A DNA stretch of 64,000 nt from Brenneria alni (GTDB lineage: Bacteria; Pseudomonadota; Gammaproteobacteria; Enterobacterales; Enterobacteriaceae): contig NZ_MJLZ01000020.1 of NCBI RefSeq assembly GCF_003666245.1, positions 1 through 64,000 on the forward strand, in the 5' to 3' direction. A program made the position numbers and the translations under genes. The notes below the pieces were generated by a model. It saw only the letters and a program-made list of their open reading frames with translations, made no database searches and had not been told where the DNA came from. Within the stretch, counting starts at the first letter, position 1. The number at the start of each line of letters is the position of its first letter. Positions 51,147-60,756 of this stretch are shown here, one piece after another.

Positions 51147-51592
51147 AGACGGCGCTGATTATTGGCGCAGCAGTCTTGCTGCTGCTATCCGGTCTGGGCG
51201 TGCAATCGCTGCGACTCAATCATGCGCAACAACTGAATGACCAGCAGAGCAAGGCGCTCAAACAGCAGCAGGATGCGCTGAACGAAAAAAATAACCAACT
51301 GGATGCGTTGGCTGGCCAGTTGAAACGCAGTGATGAAGAACAGGCGCGACTGCGTGAGTTGGCAGCAAAAAATCACGCGGCATTGTCCGACAGGCAGAAA
51401 CTGATCGAGAGGTTAAAACGTGAGAATCAAGAGCTTAAGCGTTGGGCTGACACTCCTTTGCCTGCTGATATTGTCAGGCTGCGCCAGCGTCCCGGCTTCA
51501 ACGGCGGTAGTGCTTACCGTAAATGGTTGTCCGAAGCTGACGCCGTGCCGGTTTCCGGCATCCAGTCCGCAGACCAACGGCGAACTGAATAA
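51143..51592 (+). CDS. lysB: LysB-like i-spanin
   Basis: The 149-residue protein has an N-terminal membrane span (LIIGAAVLLLLSGLGVQSL) and a long coiled coil (SKALKQQQDALNEKNNQLDA). The C-terminus LPADIVRLRQRPGFNGGSAY is typical of P2 LysB. It overlaps the endolysin stop and contains the o-spanin start in another frame. Confidence 0.9.
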   Translation: MKTALIIGAAVLLLLSGLGVQSLRLNHAQQLNDQQSKALKQQQDALNEKNNQLDALAGQLKRSDEEQARLRELAAKNHAALSDRQKLIERLKRENQELKRWADTPLPADIVRLRQRPGFNGGSAYRKWLSEADAVPVSGIQSADQRRTE

Positions 51593-51707
51593 CCAGCTTG
51601 ATGAAACAGAAGCGGCCCTGGCTGACTGTGCCGATCAGGTTGATATCACTATCGCCTGTCAGGATCGCGCAGATGCGCCGACAGGATTAAATCAGAAGCG
51701 GGAATAA
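51420..51707 (+). CDS. lysC: LysC-like o-spanin lipoprotein
   Basis: The 95-residue lipoprotein starts at GTG 51420 inside lysB. The lipobox is LSGC (cysteine about residue 21) after a hydrophobic signal. The mature part includes NGCPKLTPCRFPASSPQTNG, matching LysC. The embedded arrangement is the P2 norm. Confidence 0.88.
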   Translation: MRIKSLSVGLTLLCLLILSGCASVPASTAVVLTVNGCPKLTPCRFPASSPQTNGELNNQLDETEAALADCADQVDITIACQDRADAPTGLNQKRE

Positions 51708-51717
51708 GGGTTAAACA

Positions 51718-52179
51718 ATGCTAAAGGCTGAATCATTGCGCGCAGCGCTGACAGAAAAAAACCGTTGGTGCAAAGCCAACCCGGAGGGCGTAACCGTCTG
51801 GGTGGAAAAAGGCTCTATTGAAATAGCCGGTGATGATAGCTCTTTCATGTACCGCTATCCGATCAGCGTTTTTGCAATGGACTACCCTGGCAATATTGAC
51901 GACCTCACATTGCCGATCCTCGACTGGATTCGTGTTAATCAGCCCGACCTACTATTGAATCCCGATAAAAACAAACTGATTGAATTCGATGCGGATATTG
52001 CCAACGACGACACCGCAGACGTGCTGTTTAAAATCCCCGTATGGGAGCGAGTGATCGTCACGCGCGACGAGGACGGCGCGGTGACCGCCGAACATTTGGC
52101 TGAACCTCGCCCGCGTCTGGCGGGTGGCGAATGGGACGCAGTTTTTGAAGGTGAAATGACGCAAGAGGCCCGGTCATGA
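51718..52179 (+). CDS. R: P2 gpR-like tail completion protein
   Basis: The 153-residue protein reads MLKAESLRAALTEKNRWCKA, then FAMDYPGNIDDLTLPILDWI. It acts in tail completion with gpS. It starts ten bases after lysC and overlaps S by four bases. Confidence 0.93.
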   Translation: MLKAESLRAALTEKNRWCKANPEGVTVWVEKGSIEIAGDDSSFMYRYPISVFAMDYPGNIDDLTLPILDWIRVNQPDLLLNPDKNKLIEFDADIANDDTADVLFKIPVWERVIVTRDEDGAVTAEHLAEPRPRLAGGEWDAVFEGEMTQEARS

Positions 52180-52814
52180 GCAACAACGATACCCTGTTTC
52201 ATCAGCTTGATGAGGTATTTAACGGCATCCTGGCGGGAATGTCCGCACAGGGGCGCCGCGCATCAGCCAGGGCTATCGCGATCTCTCTGCGCCGCAGCCA
52301 GCAACAGCGCATTACGCGGCAGCAGAACCCGGACGGATCGCAGTATGAGAAGCGCCGCCGTAAGGTGCTGCGCTCGCAGGCCGGGATCAGCTTTGTCTGG
52401 AACGATGAAACACGCCGCCTGAAAAACTGGCGTGCTACCCGTGGAAAACGTGGGCGAATGCTGACCGGTTTCGATGAGGATCGCGGGGCTATACGCTCAT
52501 TTTATCGCGCCGACATAGCGCGCTATCTCAATATCAATTTTGCTCAAACCAAAAAGGATACGACAAAAGCCGATCCGATGTTCCGCCGTCTCAGAACAGC
52601 CAAATGGCTGCGCACTAAAGCAGATGCGGCAGGCGCCACGATCGGATTTTCAGGCGTCGCCGCCCGCATTGCCCGCGCGCATCAGTTAGGACTGAAAGAT
52701 AAAGTCGGCGGCAATGCCTCCGTGACGTACCCGCGCCGCGTGCTGCTTGGCCTGAGCGAAGCAGACCGGCGGATCATCGCCGAGAAAATGATTGAATCTA
52801 TGAGGTTGTCATGA
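52176..52814 (+). CDS. S: P2 gpS-like virion morphogenesis protein
   Basis: This 212-residue protein of the virion morphogenesis family reads ISLRRSQQQRITRQQNPDGS, then LKNWRATRGKRGRMLTGFDE and VTYPRRVLLGLSEADRRIIA. It joins head and tail. P2 gpS is about 150 residues; this form is longer by a segment at about 70-110. It overlaps R and V by four bases each. Confidence 0.92.
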   Translation: MSNNDTLFHQLDEVFNGILAGMSAQGRRASARAIAISLRRSQQQRITRQQNPDGSQYEKRRRKVLRSQAGISFVWNDETRRLKNWRATRGKRGRMLTGFDEDRGAIRSFYRADIARYLNINFAQTKKDTTKADPMFRRLRTAKWLRTKADAAGATIGFSGVAARIARAHQLGLKDKVGGNASVTYPRRVLLGLSEADRRIIAEKMIESMRLS

Positions 52815-53392
52815 CTGCTGAACTATTCCGGTTGCTGGGGAATGTGCTGCGGGTCGGCACGGTGACAGAAATAGACGTGGACGATTGGCGAGTCCGTGTC
52901 AATTCGGGGGAATTGAACACGGATTGGTTACGTTGGCAAGCGACACGCGCAGGCGCTTTCAGTATCTGGCTCCCGCCGTCCGTAGGCGAACAGGTTTTGC
53001 TCGGCTGTATCGGCGGGAACCCTGAAACCGCCGTCATTCTCGGCAGTCTGTACAGCGGTGAAAACCCGGCGCCGGGCAGCAGTATCAATGAAATGGTAAT
53101 CAAAGCCCCGGACGGTGCGACGATTCGATATGACGCCGCCGCCAGCGCGTTGGAAGCCAGCGGAATGAAAACAGCGCGCATTGTCGCATCAGTTGGCGTA
53201 ACGCTGGAAACCCCGGTTGTTGAATGCACTGAGCATCTTGTTGCAAAAACCTTTTCATTCACTGAGGGCGGGGAAATGCAAGGCGATGTTAATCATTCAG
53301 GCGGCGCGTTTAAGTCAAACGGAGTGCAGGTTGACGATCACGATCACGGCGGCGTAGAGAGTGGGCCAAGCTGGACGGTGGGCATAAGATGA
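52811..53392 (+). CDS. V: P2 gpV-like baseplate spike protein
   Basis: The 193-residue spike subunit shows VTEIDVDDWRVRVNSGELNT, then WLPPSVGEQVLLGCIGGNPE and the C-terminal metal-binding HDHGGVESGP motif that holds the iron at the spike tip in P2. It overlaps both neighbours. Confidence 0.94.
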   Translation: MTAELFRLLGNVLRVGTVTEIDVDDWRVRVNSGELNTDWLRWQATRAGAFSIWLPPSVGEQVLLGCIGGNPETAVILGSLYSGENPAPGSSINEMVIKAPDGATIRYDAAASALEASGMKTARIVASVGVTLETPVVECTEHLVAKTFSFTEGGEMQGDVNHSGGAFKSNGVQVDDHDHGGVESGPSWTVGIR

Positions 53393-53757
53393 GCGCTCGC
53401 TATAAGGGTATGAATCCGTCCGGTACGGGAACGCTGACAGACAGCGATCACCTGTGGCAGTCCGTGCGCGACATATTGACCACGCCAATCGGCTCCAGGG
53501 TGATGCGCCGTGATTATGGTTCGATCGTGCCTGATTTGATTGACGCGCCTCAGAACGAAGTTACACGTATGCAGTTAATGAGCGCCGCGGTTATTGCGTT
53601 AACACGCTGGGAGCCGCGGATCGCCCTGGACACGGTAGATATTACCTATTCCGCATCCGGTCAGGTTGAGGCGAGATTACACGGACTCATCACCGAAACG
53701 ATGGAATCAGACAGCGGAACGGTAACGATAAAAGGGGGTAACAGTGGCAACGGTTGA
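53389..53757 (+). CDS. W: P2 gpW-like baseplate protein
   Basis: This 122-residue gp25/lysozyme-like baseplate wedge protein reads SDHLWQSVRDILTTPIGSRV, then MRRDYGSIVPDLIDAPQNEV. It overlaps V and J. Confidence 0.94.
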   Translation: MSARYKGMNPSGTGTLTDSDHLWQSVRDILTTPIGSRVMRRDYGSIVPDLIDAPQNEVTRMQLMSAAVIALTRWEPRIALDTVDITYSASGQVEARLHGLITETMESDSGTVTIKGGNSGNG

Positions 53758-54640
53758 TTTATCGCAGTTACCCCAGCCGCAGATCATTGAAGTGCTGGAC
53801 TTTGAAGTGATTTTGCAGGACGTGAAAGTGGTCATGATCGCTGCCTTTCCTGCTGACCAGCAAACATCTGTTGCTGCCGCGCTTGAACTGGAGTCAGAGC
53901 CATTGAACCAGATTGCGCAAGTGGTCGCCTATCGGGAAATGATGCTACGCCAGCGGATTAATGAAGGTGCCGCCGCCTGTATGTTAAGCCATGCCGTATC
54001 AAGTGACCTGGATAACCTGGCGGTAAACCTGAATACAGCACGGTTGATCATTACTGACGCCACGGAAACGGCTGATGCAGTGATGGAAGGCGACGACGCA
54101 TTTCGCCTGCGTGCACAAGCGGCGTTTGAAGGTCTTAGCGTGGCCGGGCCAACGGCGGCATATGAATATTTTGCTAAGAGTGCGAACGGAAAAGTCAAAG
54201 ACGCTAAAGCGATTAGCCCGTCACCGGCTGCGGTGGTTGTATCGGTGCTTTCTTCCGAGGGGAACGGCGGCGCATCTGCTGAATTGCTGGCTACCGTTGA
54301 AGCGGCGCTTTCTGCCGAGGATAAGCGACCGGTCGGTGACCGGTTGACCGTGCAGAGCGCGGAGATCGTCAGTTATCAGATTAACGCCCTGCTTTACCTT
54401 TACCCCGGCCCGGAATCAGAGCCGATCCACAACGCGGCACAACAGGCGCTGGGATCGTGGATCAGTGAACAAGGGAAAATTGGGCGTGATGTGGCCCGCT
54501 CGGCAATCATGGCGGCGCTGCATGTGCAGGGTGTGCAGCGTGTTGAACTGCTGGAGCCTGCGGCGGATATCGTTATCAGCGATACCCAGGCGGGATACTG
54601 CCAAGCCTTCACCCTAGAAGACGGGGGTACGGATGAGTAA
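53744..54640 (+). CDS. J: P2 gpJ-like baseplate protein
   Basis: The 298-residue baseplate-edge protein includes LPQPQIIEVLDFEVILQDVK, then FEGLSVAGPTAAYEYFAKSA and YLYPGPESEPIHNAAQQALG. It starts at GTG 53744 inside the end of W. Standard P2 length. Confidence 0.94.
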   Translation: MATVDLSQLPQPQIIEVLDFEVILQDVKVVMIAAFPADQQTSVAAALELESEPLNQIAQVVAYREMMLRQRINEGAAACMLSHAVSSDLDNLAVNLNTARLIITDATETADAVMEGDDAFRLRAQAAFEGLSVAGPTAAYEYFAKSANGKVKDAKAISPSPAAVVVSVLSSEGNGGASAELLATVEAALSAEDKRPVGDRLTVQSAEIVSYQINALLYLYPGPESEPIHNAAQQALGSWISEQGKIGRDVARSAIMAALHVQGVQRVELLEPAADIVISDTQAGYCQAFTLEDGGTDE

Positions 54641-55241
54641 TAGCCTGCTGCCGCTTTCTGCCAGCGGTTTTATGCGCCATGTGGCGACGGGGGCCAGCCG
54701 CCTTAGCCGTCTGCCAGTCGATCTCAATACGTTGTGGAACGCGGATAAATGTCCGGTCGAACTGCTGCCCTATCTGGCCTGGGCGCTATCCGTTGATCGC
54801 TGGGACAAACGCTGGTCGGAGCAAACCAAACGCCAGGTAATTAAGGCAGCATGGCTGGTACACCGTCAAAAGGGAACTATCGCCGCCATACGGCGTGCAA
54901 TAGAGCCGTTTGGCTATCTCGTTCGTGTTATTGAATGGTTCCAGAACGGCGGAGAGCCAGGCACTTTTCAACTTGCTGTTGGTGTTAATGAACAAGGTAT
55001 TACCGACGAAATTTACCGGGAGTTGGAACAGCTTATTGAACAGGCAAAACCCTGTTCACGCCACCTCACAGCACTGTCTATCAACCTTGACGTTAACGGC
55101 GTGATAACCGCCGGGGCCGTAGGGTATTTGGGCGATGAACTAACCGTTTACCCATACATGCCGCAAGTTATCAGCGCCACCGGGTTAACCATGGTCGGCG
55201 CCAGCATTCACATCATCGACAATATGAGCGTAACCGCATGA
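54633..55241 (+). CDS. I: P2 gpI-like tail protein
   Basis: The 202-residue baseplate protein reads MRHVATGASRLSRLPVDLNT, then VELLPYLAWALSVDRWDKRW and HRQKGTIAAIRRAIEPFGY. It connects baseplate and fibre and overlaps the spike gene by four bases. Confidence 0.94.
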   Translation: MSNSLLPLSASGFMRHVATGASRLSRLPVDLNTLWNADKCPVELLPYLAWALSVDRWDKRWSEQTKRQVIKAAWLVHRQKGTIAAIRRAIEPFGYLVRVIEWFQNGGEPGTFQLAVGVNEQGITDEIYRELEQLIEQAKPCSRHLTALSINLDVNGVITAGAVGYLGDELTVYPYMPQVISATGLTMVGASIHIIDNMSVTA

Positions 55242-57202
55242 GCACGACATACTTTGCATTATTGACAAACATTGGCACCGCTAAGTTGGCGAATGCCGCT
55301 GCGCTGGGGACTCAATTAAGTATTACTGAAATGGCGGTAGGTGATGGTGGCGGTGTATTGCCTACACCAGCCCCGACGCAAACCGCACTGATCAATGAAA
55401 CACGGCGCGCACCGCTTAATATGTTGAGCATTGACCCAGACAACGCCAGCCAGATTATTGCCGAGCAAGTCATACCTGAATCGGTGGGCGGATGGTGGAT
55501 ACGTGAAATCGGGCTGTATGACGATGACGGTGATTTGGTTGCTATCGCCAACTGCCCGGAAACCTACAAACCACGTTTACAGGAAGGTTCCGGGCGTGTT
55601 CAGACCGTGCGCATGATTTTGATTGTCAGTAATACGGAGGCCGTGACGCTAAAAATTGATCCCTCTGTTGTATTGGCAACCAGAAGTTATGTTGATTCGG
55701 CTTTGTTGGAGGTCGGCGCGGAATTAAAAGATTTTGTAAAAGTTAGTGATTTTTCGCAATATGGCGGTATTGCATCAATTCGGGATGTGGGCCGCGCTTC
55801 CGGGGCGTCGGTCGCTTTATTTCCTCGCCTGATGAATAAGTTGTCTGCATATAGACATGGCAATCAAGCCTATCAGAAAGTATTTAATTTTGTGGGGTTC
55901 GGTTCATCTGTCGGAGTGGGGGCTACACTGCCAGATCCAACAAGTCAGGCACCAGTTGCAAGATTCTTTGAGTATTTTAATTCATACTTAAATAGTGCCA
56001 GAATTTATCCTTTACAGTTTAAGAATTATTCTGTTAATGGATCTTTTATTTCAGGATTTACTACGCCATTTAACCAGTCAATTCAGGATGGGAGTTCTCC
56101 TGATTTAGCTTTATTTATTTATGGCATGAATGATTTTGCGCCAGCAGGATATAATGCGGGCCAAACTTTTGGCGGAGCGAATGGCTTTTCTAAAAGACTG
56201 GAGGACGCGATAATAAAAGTTCAGGCTGCCGGTGGGGATGTTGTCCTTGTGACCACGCCGCACCCTCACTCTGGGAGAATGGATCACTCGCTTCCACCTA
56301 GTGTAGACATGTTGTGGCCGTCACATGCTTCAGCTCCAGTAGCCGATGAAAATGTTATACCACCAGTATCGGATGCTATAAAAACAATTAACTGGAATGG
56401 AGTAGACATACAAGCTGACCATCGATTTCTTCGGGGAAATGACGCAATCAGGAAAACCGCTGTAAAAATGAAGGTGTTACTTATTGATGCGGAAAAATAC
56501 TGGTTTGATGCAGTGTCAAAATATGGCGAAGATGCTTTATTTGATATTGGACAAATAAATCACCCTAATGAATTGGGGCATGAGAATTCGTTCTGTGCCG
56601 CGTTTATTGATTTTTTCAAGAGTACTGTTGATTGTGGATGGACGCCGCCAAATGCCAGCAGTGATGCACTGCTTGATGTTGGCGGCGGCGGAGTATATCC
56701 AAATCCAACTGGTGGAGATATATCGTTGATGGCTTCAGGCGTGAGGGAAAATGCACTTGTTGAATATGATAAATATGGCAGGCCCTTAAGAAAGGTTTCT
56801 CATGAAGGGGTTGTATCAACGTACTTCTATACATCAAAGGATCCAGCATCTGGATCAGCGGGATATACATCGAGAATGGATGAACAGTTGATTCGTTCTG
56901 GTGTACAAAATGAAGGAGAGGTGATTGATTTTGTTATACCTCATCGTGCAGCAGTAGATATAATAATTGATGTTTTTACGCCGAATACTGATTTAGTGGT
57001 TCAAACATCAAAGATTCTGGCTAATAACAGAAATGGCAAGGTGATATTCAGTACTTATGCAGAAAATATCACAAGCGCAAGCGGGACTCTGTTTACGTTA
57101 AGTGCCGTTGATAATACAGAGGATGTTAACGCTGCAGCTCTAAGAATGGAAGTTAAGATTAATAATTCAGTATATCGGGCTGCTATGAGAACGTTGTTTT
57201 AA
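55238..57202 (+). CDS. Tail fibre/spike with SGNH-hydrolase domain
   Basis: The 654-residue protein has a P2 gpH-type N-terminus (residues 1-160: LGTQLSITEMAVGDGGGVLP, then ESVGGWWIREIGLYDDDGDL) that attaches to the baseplate. A different, AT-rich part follows. Residues about 205-460 show SGNH-like blocks: GFGSSVGVG, YGMND and INHPNELGH, with Q where the catalytic Asp of DxxH would be. It probably deacetylates or cleaves surface polysaccharide. No tail-fibre assembly gene follows. It defines host range. Confidence 0.8.
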   Translation: MSTTYFALLTNIGTAKLANAAALGTQLSITEMAVGDGGGVLPTPAPTQTALINETRRAPLNMLSIDPDNASQIIAEQVIPESVGGWWIREIGLYDDDGDLVAIANCPETYKPRLQEGSGRVQTVRMILIVSNTEAVTLKIDPSVVLATRSYVDSALLEVGAELKDFVKVSDFSQYGGIASIRDVGRASGASVALFPRLMNKLSAYRHGNQAYQKVFNFVGFGSSVGVGATLPDPTSQAPVARFFEYFNSYLNSARIYPLQFKNYSVNGSFISGFTTPFNQSIQDGSSPDLALFIYGMNDFAPAGYNAGQTFGGANGFSKRLEDAIIKVQAAGGDVVLVTTPHPHSGRMDHSLPPSVDMLWPSHASAPVADENVIPPVSDAIKTINWNGVDIQADHRFLRGNDAIRKTAVKMKVLLIDAEKYWFDAVSKYGEDALFDIGQINHPNELGHENSFCAAFIDFFKSTVDCGWTPPNASSDALLDVGGGGVYPNPTGGDISLMASGVRENALVEYDKYGRPLRKVSHEGVVSTYFYTSKDPASGSAGYTSRMDEQLIRSGVQNEGEVIDFVIPHRAAVDIIIDVFTPNTDLVVQTSKILANNRNGKVIFSTYAENITSASGTLFTLSAVDNTEDVNAAALRMEVKINNSVYRAAMRTLF

Positions 57203-57274
57203 AGCCAGCGGTTTTAGCCAGAATAATAAATAACTTTAACTATTATCAATGTCGGTAGTAATACAACAGTGTAT

Positions 57275-57300
57275 TGCAGCACAGTTACGACTGTGCTGCA
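57275..57300. terminator. Strong hairpin between convergent spike and U genes
   Basis: TGCAGCACAGT pairs perfectly with ACTGTGCTGCA over 11 bp around TACG. It lies between the rightward spike gene and the leftward U gene. Neither side has a T-run, so termination strength is uncertain. Confidence 0.55.
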
Positions 57301-57306
57301 GACACA

Positions 57307-57798
57307 TCATGAAAGTAATCCCCCAACCGAAGCGTTAACCGCATTATACGCCTCCATTGCGCCACTGCGGATATTGGTCAGCATGTCGCGGAATGACGAT
57401 GATTGCAGCCGTTCGCGATAATCTTCGTCAACCCGTTGCAGGCTAATGGAAAACTCTATTTTTTTCGCATTGCCGTACCGGTCAAACTCCGCGCCGGTAC
57501 GCTGCAAGCCGGTTAAAACATACATCCCGTAGATCTTTCCGCTCCCTTCAATCAGCGGCCAGGGGCGCCCCATATATCCCATCGTCGTTAACGCGGAGAG
57601 CGAGAGATTACCGCCGGTGATTTCCGGGTAGAGAACGCCGTCAAGGGTGATTTGAGACTCGCCCGCGCCGATATACTGCCAGCTTGCCGAGCGGTTAACA
57701 CGATCGTTCTTGACGTGGCGCCACTGCTGAGACTGCCGCAACTGCTGATAAGGTACGGTTTTGAGGGCAAAAACAAACATACCGAATACCATCATCAT
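57307..57798 (-). CDS. U: P2 gpU-like tail protein
   Basis: The 163-residue protein reads MMMVFGMFVFALKTVPYQQL, then WQYIGAGESQITLDGVLYPE and GSGKIYGMYVLTGLQRTGAE. It acts in tail completion. It lies downstream of T in a leftward block; in P2 U runs rightward before D. Confidence 0.93.
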   Translation of the reverse strand: MMMVFGMFVFALKTVPYQQLRQSQQWRHVKNDRVNRSASWQYIGAGESQITLDGVLYPEITGGNLSLSALTTMGYMGRPWPLIEGSGKIYGMYVLTGLQRTGAEFDRYGNAKKIEFSISLQRVDEDYRERLQSSSFRDMLTNIRSGAMEAYNAVNASVGGLLS

Positions 57799-57810
57799 AA
57801 TATTTTCTCC

Positions 57811-60756
57811 TTAATCTGCATCACGAAATGAGCCGCGCTGATTGCGTTCTCTTTCGTTGAGGATTTGCCTTATTTTCTGTTCAACAAGCTGCGCCAGTTC
57901 GCGTGGATCTTGTTTGCCAACATCGTTAAATACCAGGCTGAACGATGGCGCCGCGCTGGGTGATGCAGACACAGGCACGGTTTGGGCCTGCCGAATAGGT
58001 TGCGTGGTAATGTCCTGCATCTGCTGAGAAACAACGCGCGGGACTTTCTGCGCAGCGACACGTGTTTCCTGCCAGGCGCCTTGCACGGCAAAAGCGCGGG
58101 GCAGGTTTTTAAAAACGATATCCCCCGGCCCTATCCGTTTTTTGGTTTCATCCAGTAATCCGCTGGTATTGTCAGAGATTTTCTGTAGTCGCCGCTGGGT
58201 GCCTGTTTCCCCTGTCAATGGCTGCGGCGGGGTTGTAATCACAGGAGGATTGCTGCTGGCACTTTTGGGCGACCAATCCCATCCCTTTTTAACCATCTTC
58301 CCTTGTTTTTCGTCCCATTCCCACATGACGGGATCTTTCTTGAGGCTTTCAGCTTTAAGGCGCGCAGCTTCCAGCCCGGAAGGGATAAGATCGAGTTTTT
58401 CCAGTACCCAGCCGATACCCTCCATCAGTTTTTGCAGTGGCCAGAGAAGCACATTAAGCGCCGTGCCCAGCACGCGCCCGAAAGTTTCCCCGGCGCTGGT
58501 GCATTTTTCCAGTGATTCGCGGGAAGACTCTATCGGGGTAAAGAGTTGCTTAAACCAATCCCAGACGCGGGAAACGGCTGCGCCTATGGCATCAAAAACA
58601 GGTGATAGAGAAGCGAAAGTGTCGCGGAGTGGTTGCAGCGCCTGCATCACCCCAGAAAAAAAGCCGCTTAAGAATGCACTGATAGAATCCCAATACTTCC
58701 AAATCAGCACACCAGCCGCAACAAAGGCCGCGCCAATCAGACCAATGGGGCTAAGTAGCAATGATAATGCCCCACCCAGAACAGATACCGCGCCACTAAT
58801 CAGCCCCCACAATGCAGGCAGGCCGGTGAGTCTTAGCAGTAACAGACCAATGCCTTTCGCCAGGGAGACGAGCGACGATAACGGCGAGGTAAATACAGCA
58901 AGCAACATGCCGCGCAACGGCATGAGTAATCCCGGCAGACGGCCAAATCCTGCGGCCAGCGACTTCATAACCTGCGACCAGCCGCCGATCCTCGTCATAG
59001 AACTGCCCGCCACGCCGCCGAGCGTGCGGAACATGGCGATCGTACCGCCGATGCCTCGCCCGCCAGTCAACAGAGTGAAACCAAGTTGCAGTTTAGCCAA
59101 TGGCCCCATCAGTATCCCTATAGCAAGGGAGGTCACGCCAATTGCGGCAGTAAGAGCCAGGGCGCCGCCGCCAACAAGTAGCAACGTTTGCGTAAGTTCG
59201 GGATTTCCTTTAGTCCATTCCATTATGCTATTGATGACGCTACTGAGGCTTTGTGTGAGTAGGCGCAATGGACCGTCGATAGTCTCTTCAATCTGTATGC
59301 GAAACCCTTCCCATGCGCTATCCAGTTCTTTCAGATCACCGCTAAGGTTGTCGGCCATTGTTTCAGCAGCGGCCGCTGCTTCACCGCTGGCGTTTTTCAA
59401 TTCGCTGGCAAGTTTTCCTAATGCGCCACTGCCCGCCGCCTGGACTAACGTTTGCAGGCCGACGAATGCCTCTTCCCCCGCAATATCTTTAAAGAACGAT
59501 ACCTGATCGACGTCTCCGTATTTTTTTGTGGCTTTATACAAATCACCCAATACATCCTGCATTGGGCGCATTTTGCCCTGAGCGTCTGCGACAGATACGC
59601 CAAGCTCTTTCAACGCGTTAGCGGCTGCTTTGGGGGGTGATGCCAAACGGGAAAGGCTGGCGCGCATTGCTGTACCTGCATCGCTGCCCCGAATGCCATT
59701 ATTAGCCAGCATACCGGCCATTGCCGCCGCATCTTCAAGGCTGATACCTAGCTTGGATGCAACAGGCCCGGCATACTTCATCGTATCGCCCAGGTTGCGT
59801 AAATCCGTGTTGGTACGGGTGAATGCGGCAGTCAGTGTGTCACTGACGCGATCCATTTGACTGGCATCCAGCGCAAACTGAGAGAGAATGTTAGAACCAA
59901 TATCAGCGGATTCGCCCAGATCCATACCGCCAGCCAGCGCCATATTAAGAACGCCGGGTAAGGCGTCTTGAATAGATTGCGGCGTAAAGCCCGCCATTGC
60001 TAAAAACGCCTGGCCGCTGGCGGCGTCGCGCGTGCTAAATGCTGTCTCAGCGCCAAGTTTCTTCGCCTTAGCGCGCAATGCGCCCATTTGCTGATCACCT
60101 TTATCCAGCCGGGTTAGCGCCTGAACGCGTGACATTTCCTCATCAAAACCCACAGCAGGCGCCAGAAAGCGCCCTCCGGCATACCCTGCGCCAGCCGCGC
60201 CCAATGCGGCGCCAGTGCCTGAACTACGTAAATTGCCTGCGGTCTGCTGCATCTTGTCATAACGGGCGCGCGCCTGAGTGACAGCGGCGAGTTGCCGCCG
60301 CTCTCGTTCAAGTGATTGGCTGTATTGTTCTGTGCGCCGGATGGCGCTCTGGATCGCGCCGCTGCCGCTGGTCAGCGTGATCCCGTGCTGGCGCAATGCC
60401 TGCGCACCTTCCCGGAGTTTGGCGGTCTGTGCGCCGTAGGCAGTGGTCAGCGTGGTGATCTTTGTTCTCAGACCGTCGAGTTTGGCCCGCTGCGCCTCTG
60501 ATAATGTGCCAGTTTCTTTCAGCCGCTGGCTTAACCCCGCCGCTTCGCGCTGCGCCCGGTTCAGTTTTTGTGCGGTGTCATTAGTGCTGTTGCGCAGCTT
60601 CTGAAAAGAGGTGCTTTGGGATTCCAGGCTTTTGATCGCGGCCTGCGTTTTTTTGATAGATTCAGAAAGACCGCCCGCGCTATTCCGGGCGGCATTGACG
60701 GGGCGGGTAAATTTATCGATGGCGCTGAATGCGACACGGATATCAAGGCTCTTCAT
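57811..60756 (-). CDS. T: P2 gpT-like tape-measure protein
   Basis: The 981-residue tape measure starts at 60756 (MKSLDIRVAFSAIDKFTRPV) behind GGAG. It has an N-terminal coiled coil (residues about 30-170), the TP901-type core (SRVQALTRLDKGDQQMGALR, then KKLGAETAFSTRDAASGQAF), membrane-like helices at about 510-720 and a C-terminal linker region. P2 gpT is about 815 residues, so the tail should be somewhat longer. Its start overlaps the E' extension. Confidence 0.93.
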   Translation of the reverse strand: MKSLDIRVAFSAIDKFTRPVNAARNSAGGLSESIKKTQAAIKSLESQSTSFQKLRNSTNDTAQKLNRAQREAAGLSQRLKETGTLSEAQRAKLDGLRTKITTLTTAYGAQTAKLREGAQALRQHGITLTSGSGAIQSAIRRTEQYSQSLERERRQLAAVTQARARYDKMQQTAGNLRSSGTGAALGAAGAGYAGGRFLAPAVGFDEEMSRVQALTRLDKGDQQMGALRAKAKKLGAETAFSTRDAASGQAFLAMAGFTPQSIQDALPGVLNMALAGGMDLGESADIGSNILSQFALDASQMDRVSDTLTAAFTRTNTDLRNLGDTMKYAGPVASKLGISLEDAAAMAGMLANNGIRGSDAGTAMRASLSRLASPPKAAANALKELGVSVADAQGKMRPMQDVLGDLYKATKKYGDVDQVSFFKDIAGEEAFVGLQTLVQAAGSGALGKLASELKNASGEAAAAAETMADNLSGDLKELDSAWEGFRIQIEETIDGPLRLLTQSLSSVINSIMEWTKGNPELTQTLLLVGGGALALTAAIGVTSLAIGILMGPLAKLQLGFTLLTGGRGIGGTIAMFRTLGGVAGSSMTRIGGWSQVMKSLAAGFGRLPGLLMPLRGMLLAVFTSPLSSLVSLAKGIGLLLLRLTGLPALWGLISGAVSVLGGALSLLLSPIGLIGAAFVAAGVLIWKYWDSISAFLSGFFSGVMQALQPLRDTFASLSPVFDAIGAAVSRVWDWFKQLFTPIESSRESLEKCTSAGETFGRVLGTALNVLLWPLQKLMEGIGWVLEKLDLIPSGLEAARLKAESLKKDPVMWEWDEKQGKMVKKGWDWSPKSASSNPPVITTPPQPLTGETGTQRRLQKISDNTSGLLDETKKRIGPGDIVFKNLPRAFAVQGAWQETRVAAQKVPRVVSQQMQDITTQPIRQAQTVPVSASPSAAPSFSLVFNDVGKQDPRELAQLVEQKIRQILNERERNQRGSFRDAD

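Noticed and set aside
52600-52830. An Ogr site upstream of V as in P2
   Set aside because: No TGT-N12-ACA is visible here; R, S and V overlap, so V is probably read from the upstream transcript.
58142-59506. Rightward 454-codon frame opposite the tape measure T
   Set aside because: Very Ser/Pro-rich, antisense to a clear gpT homologue; a shadow frame.
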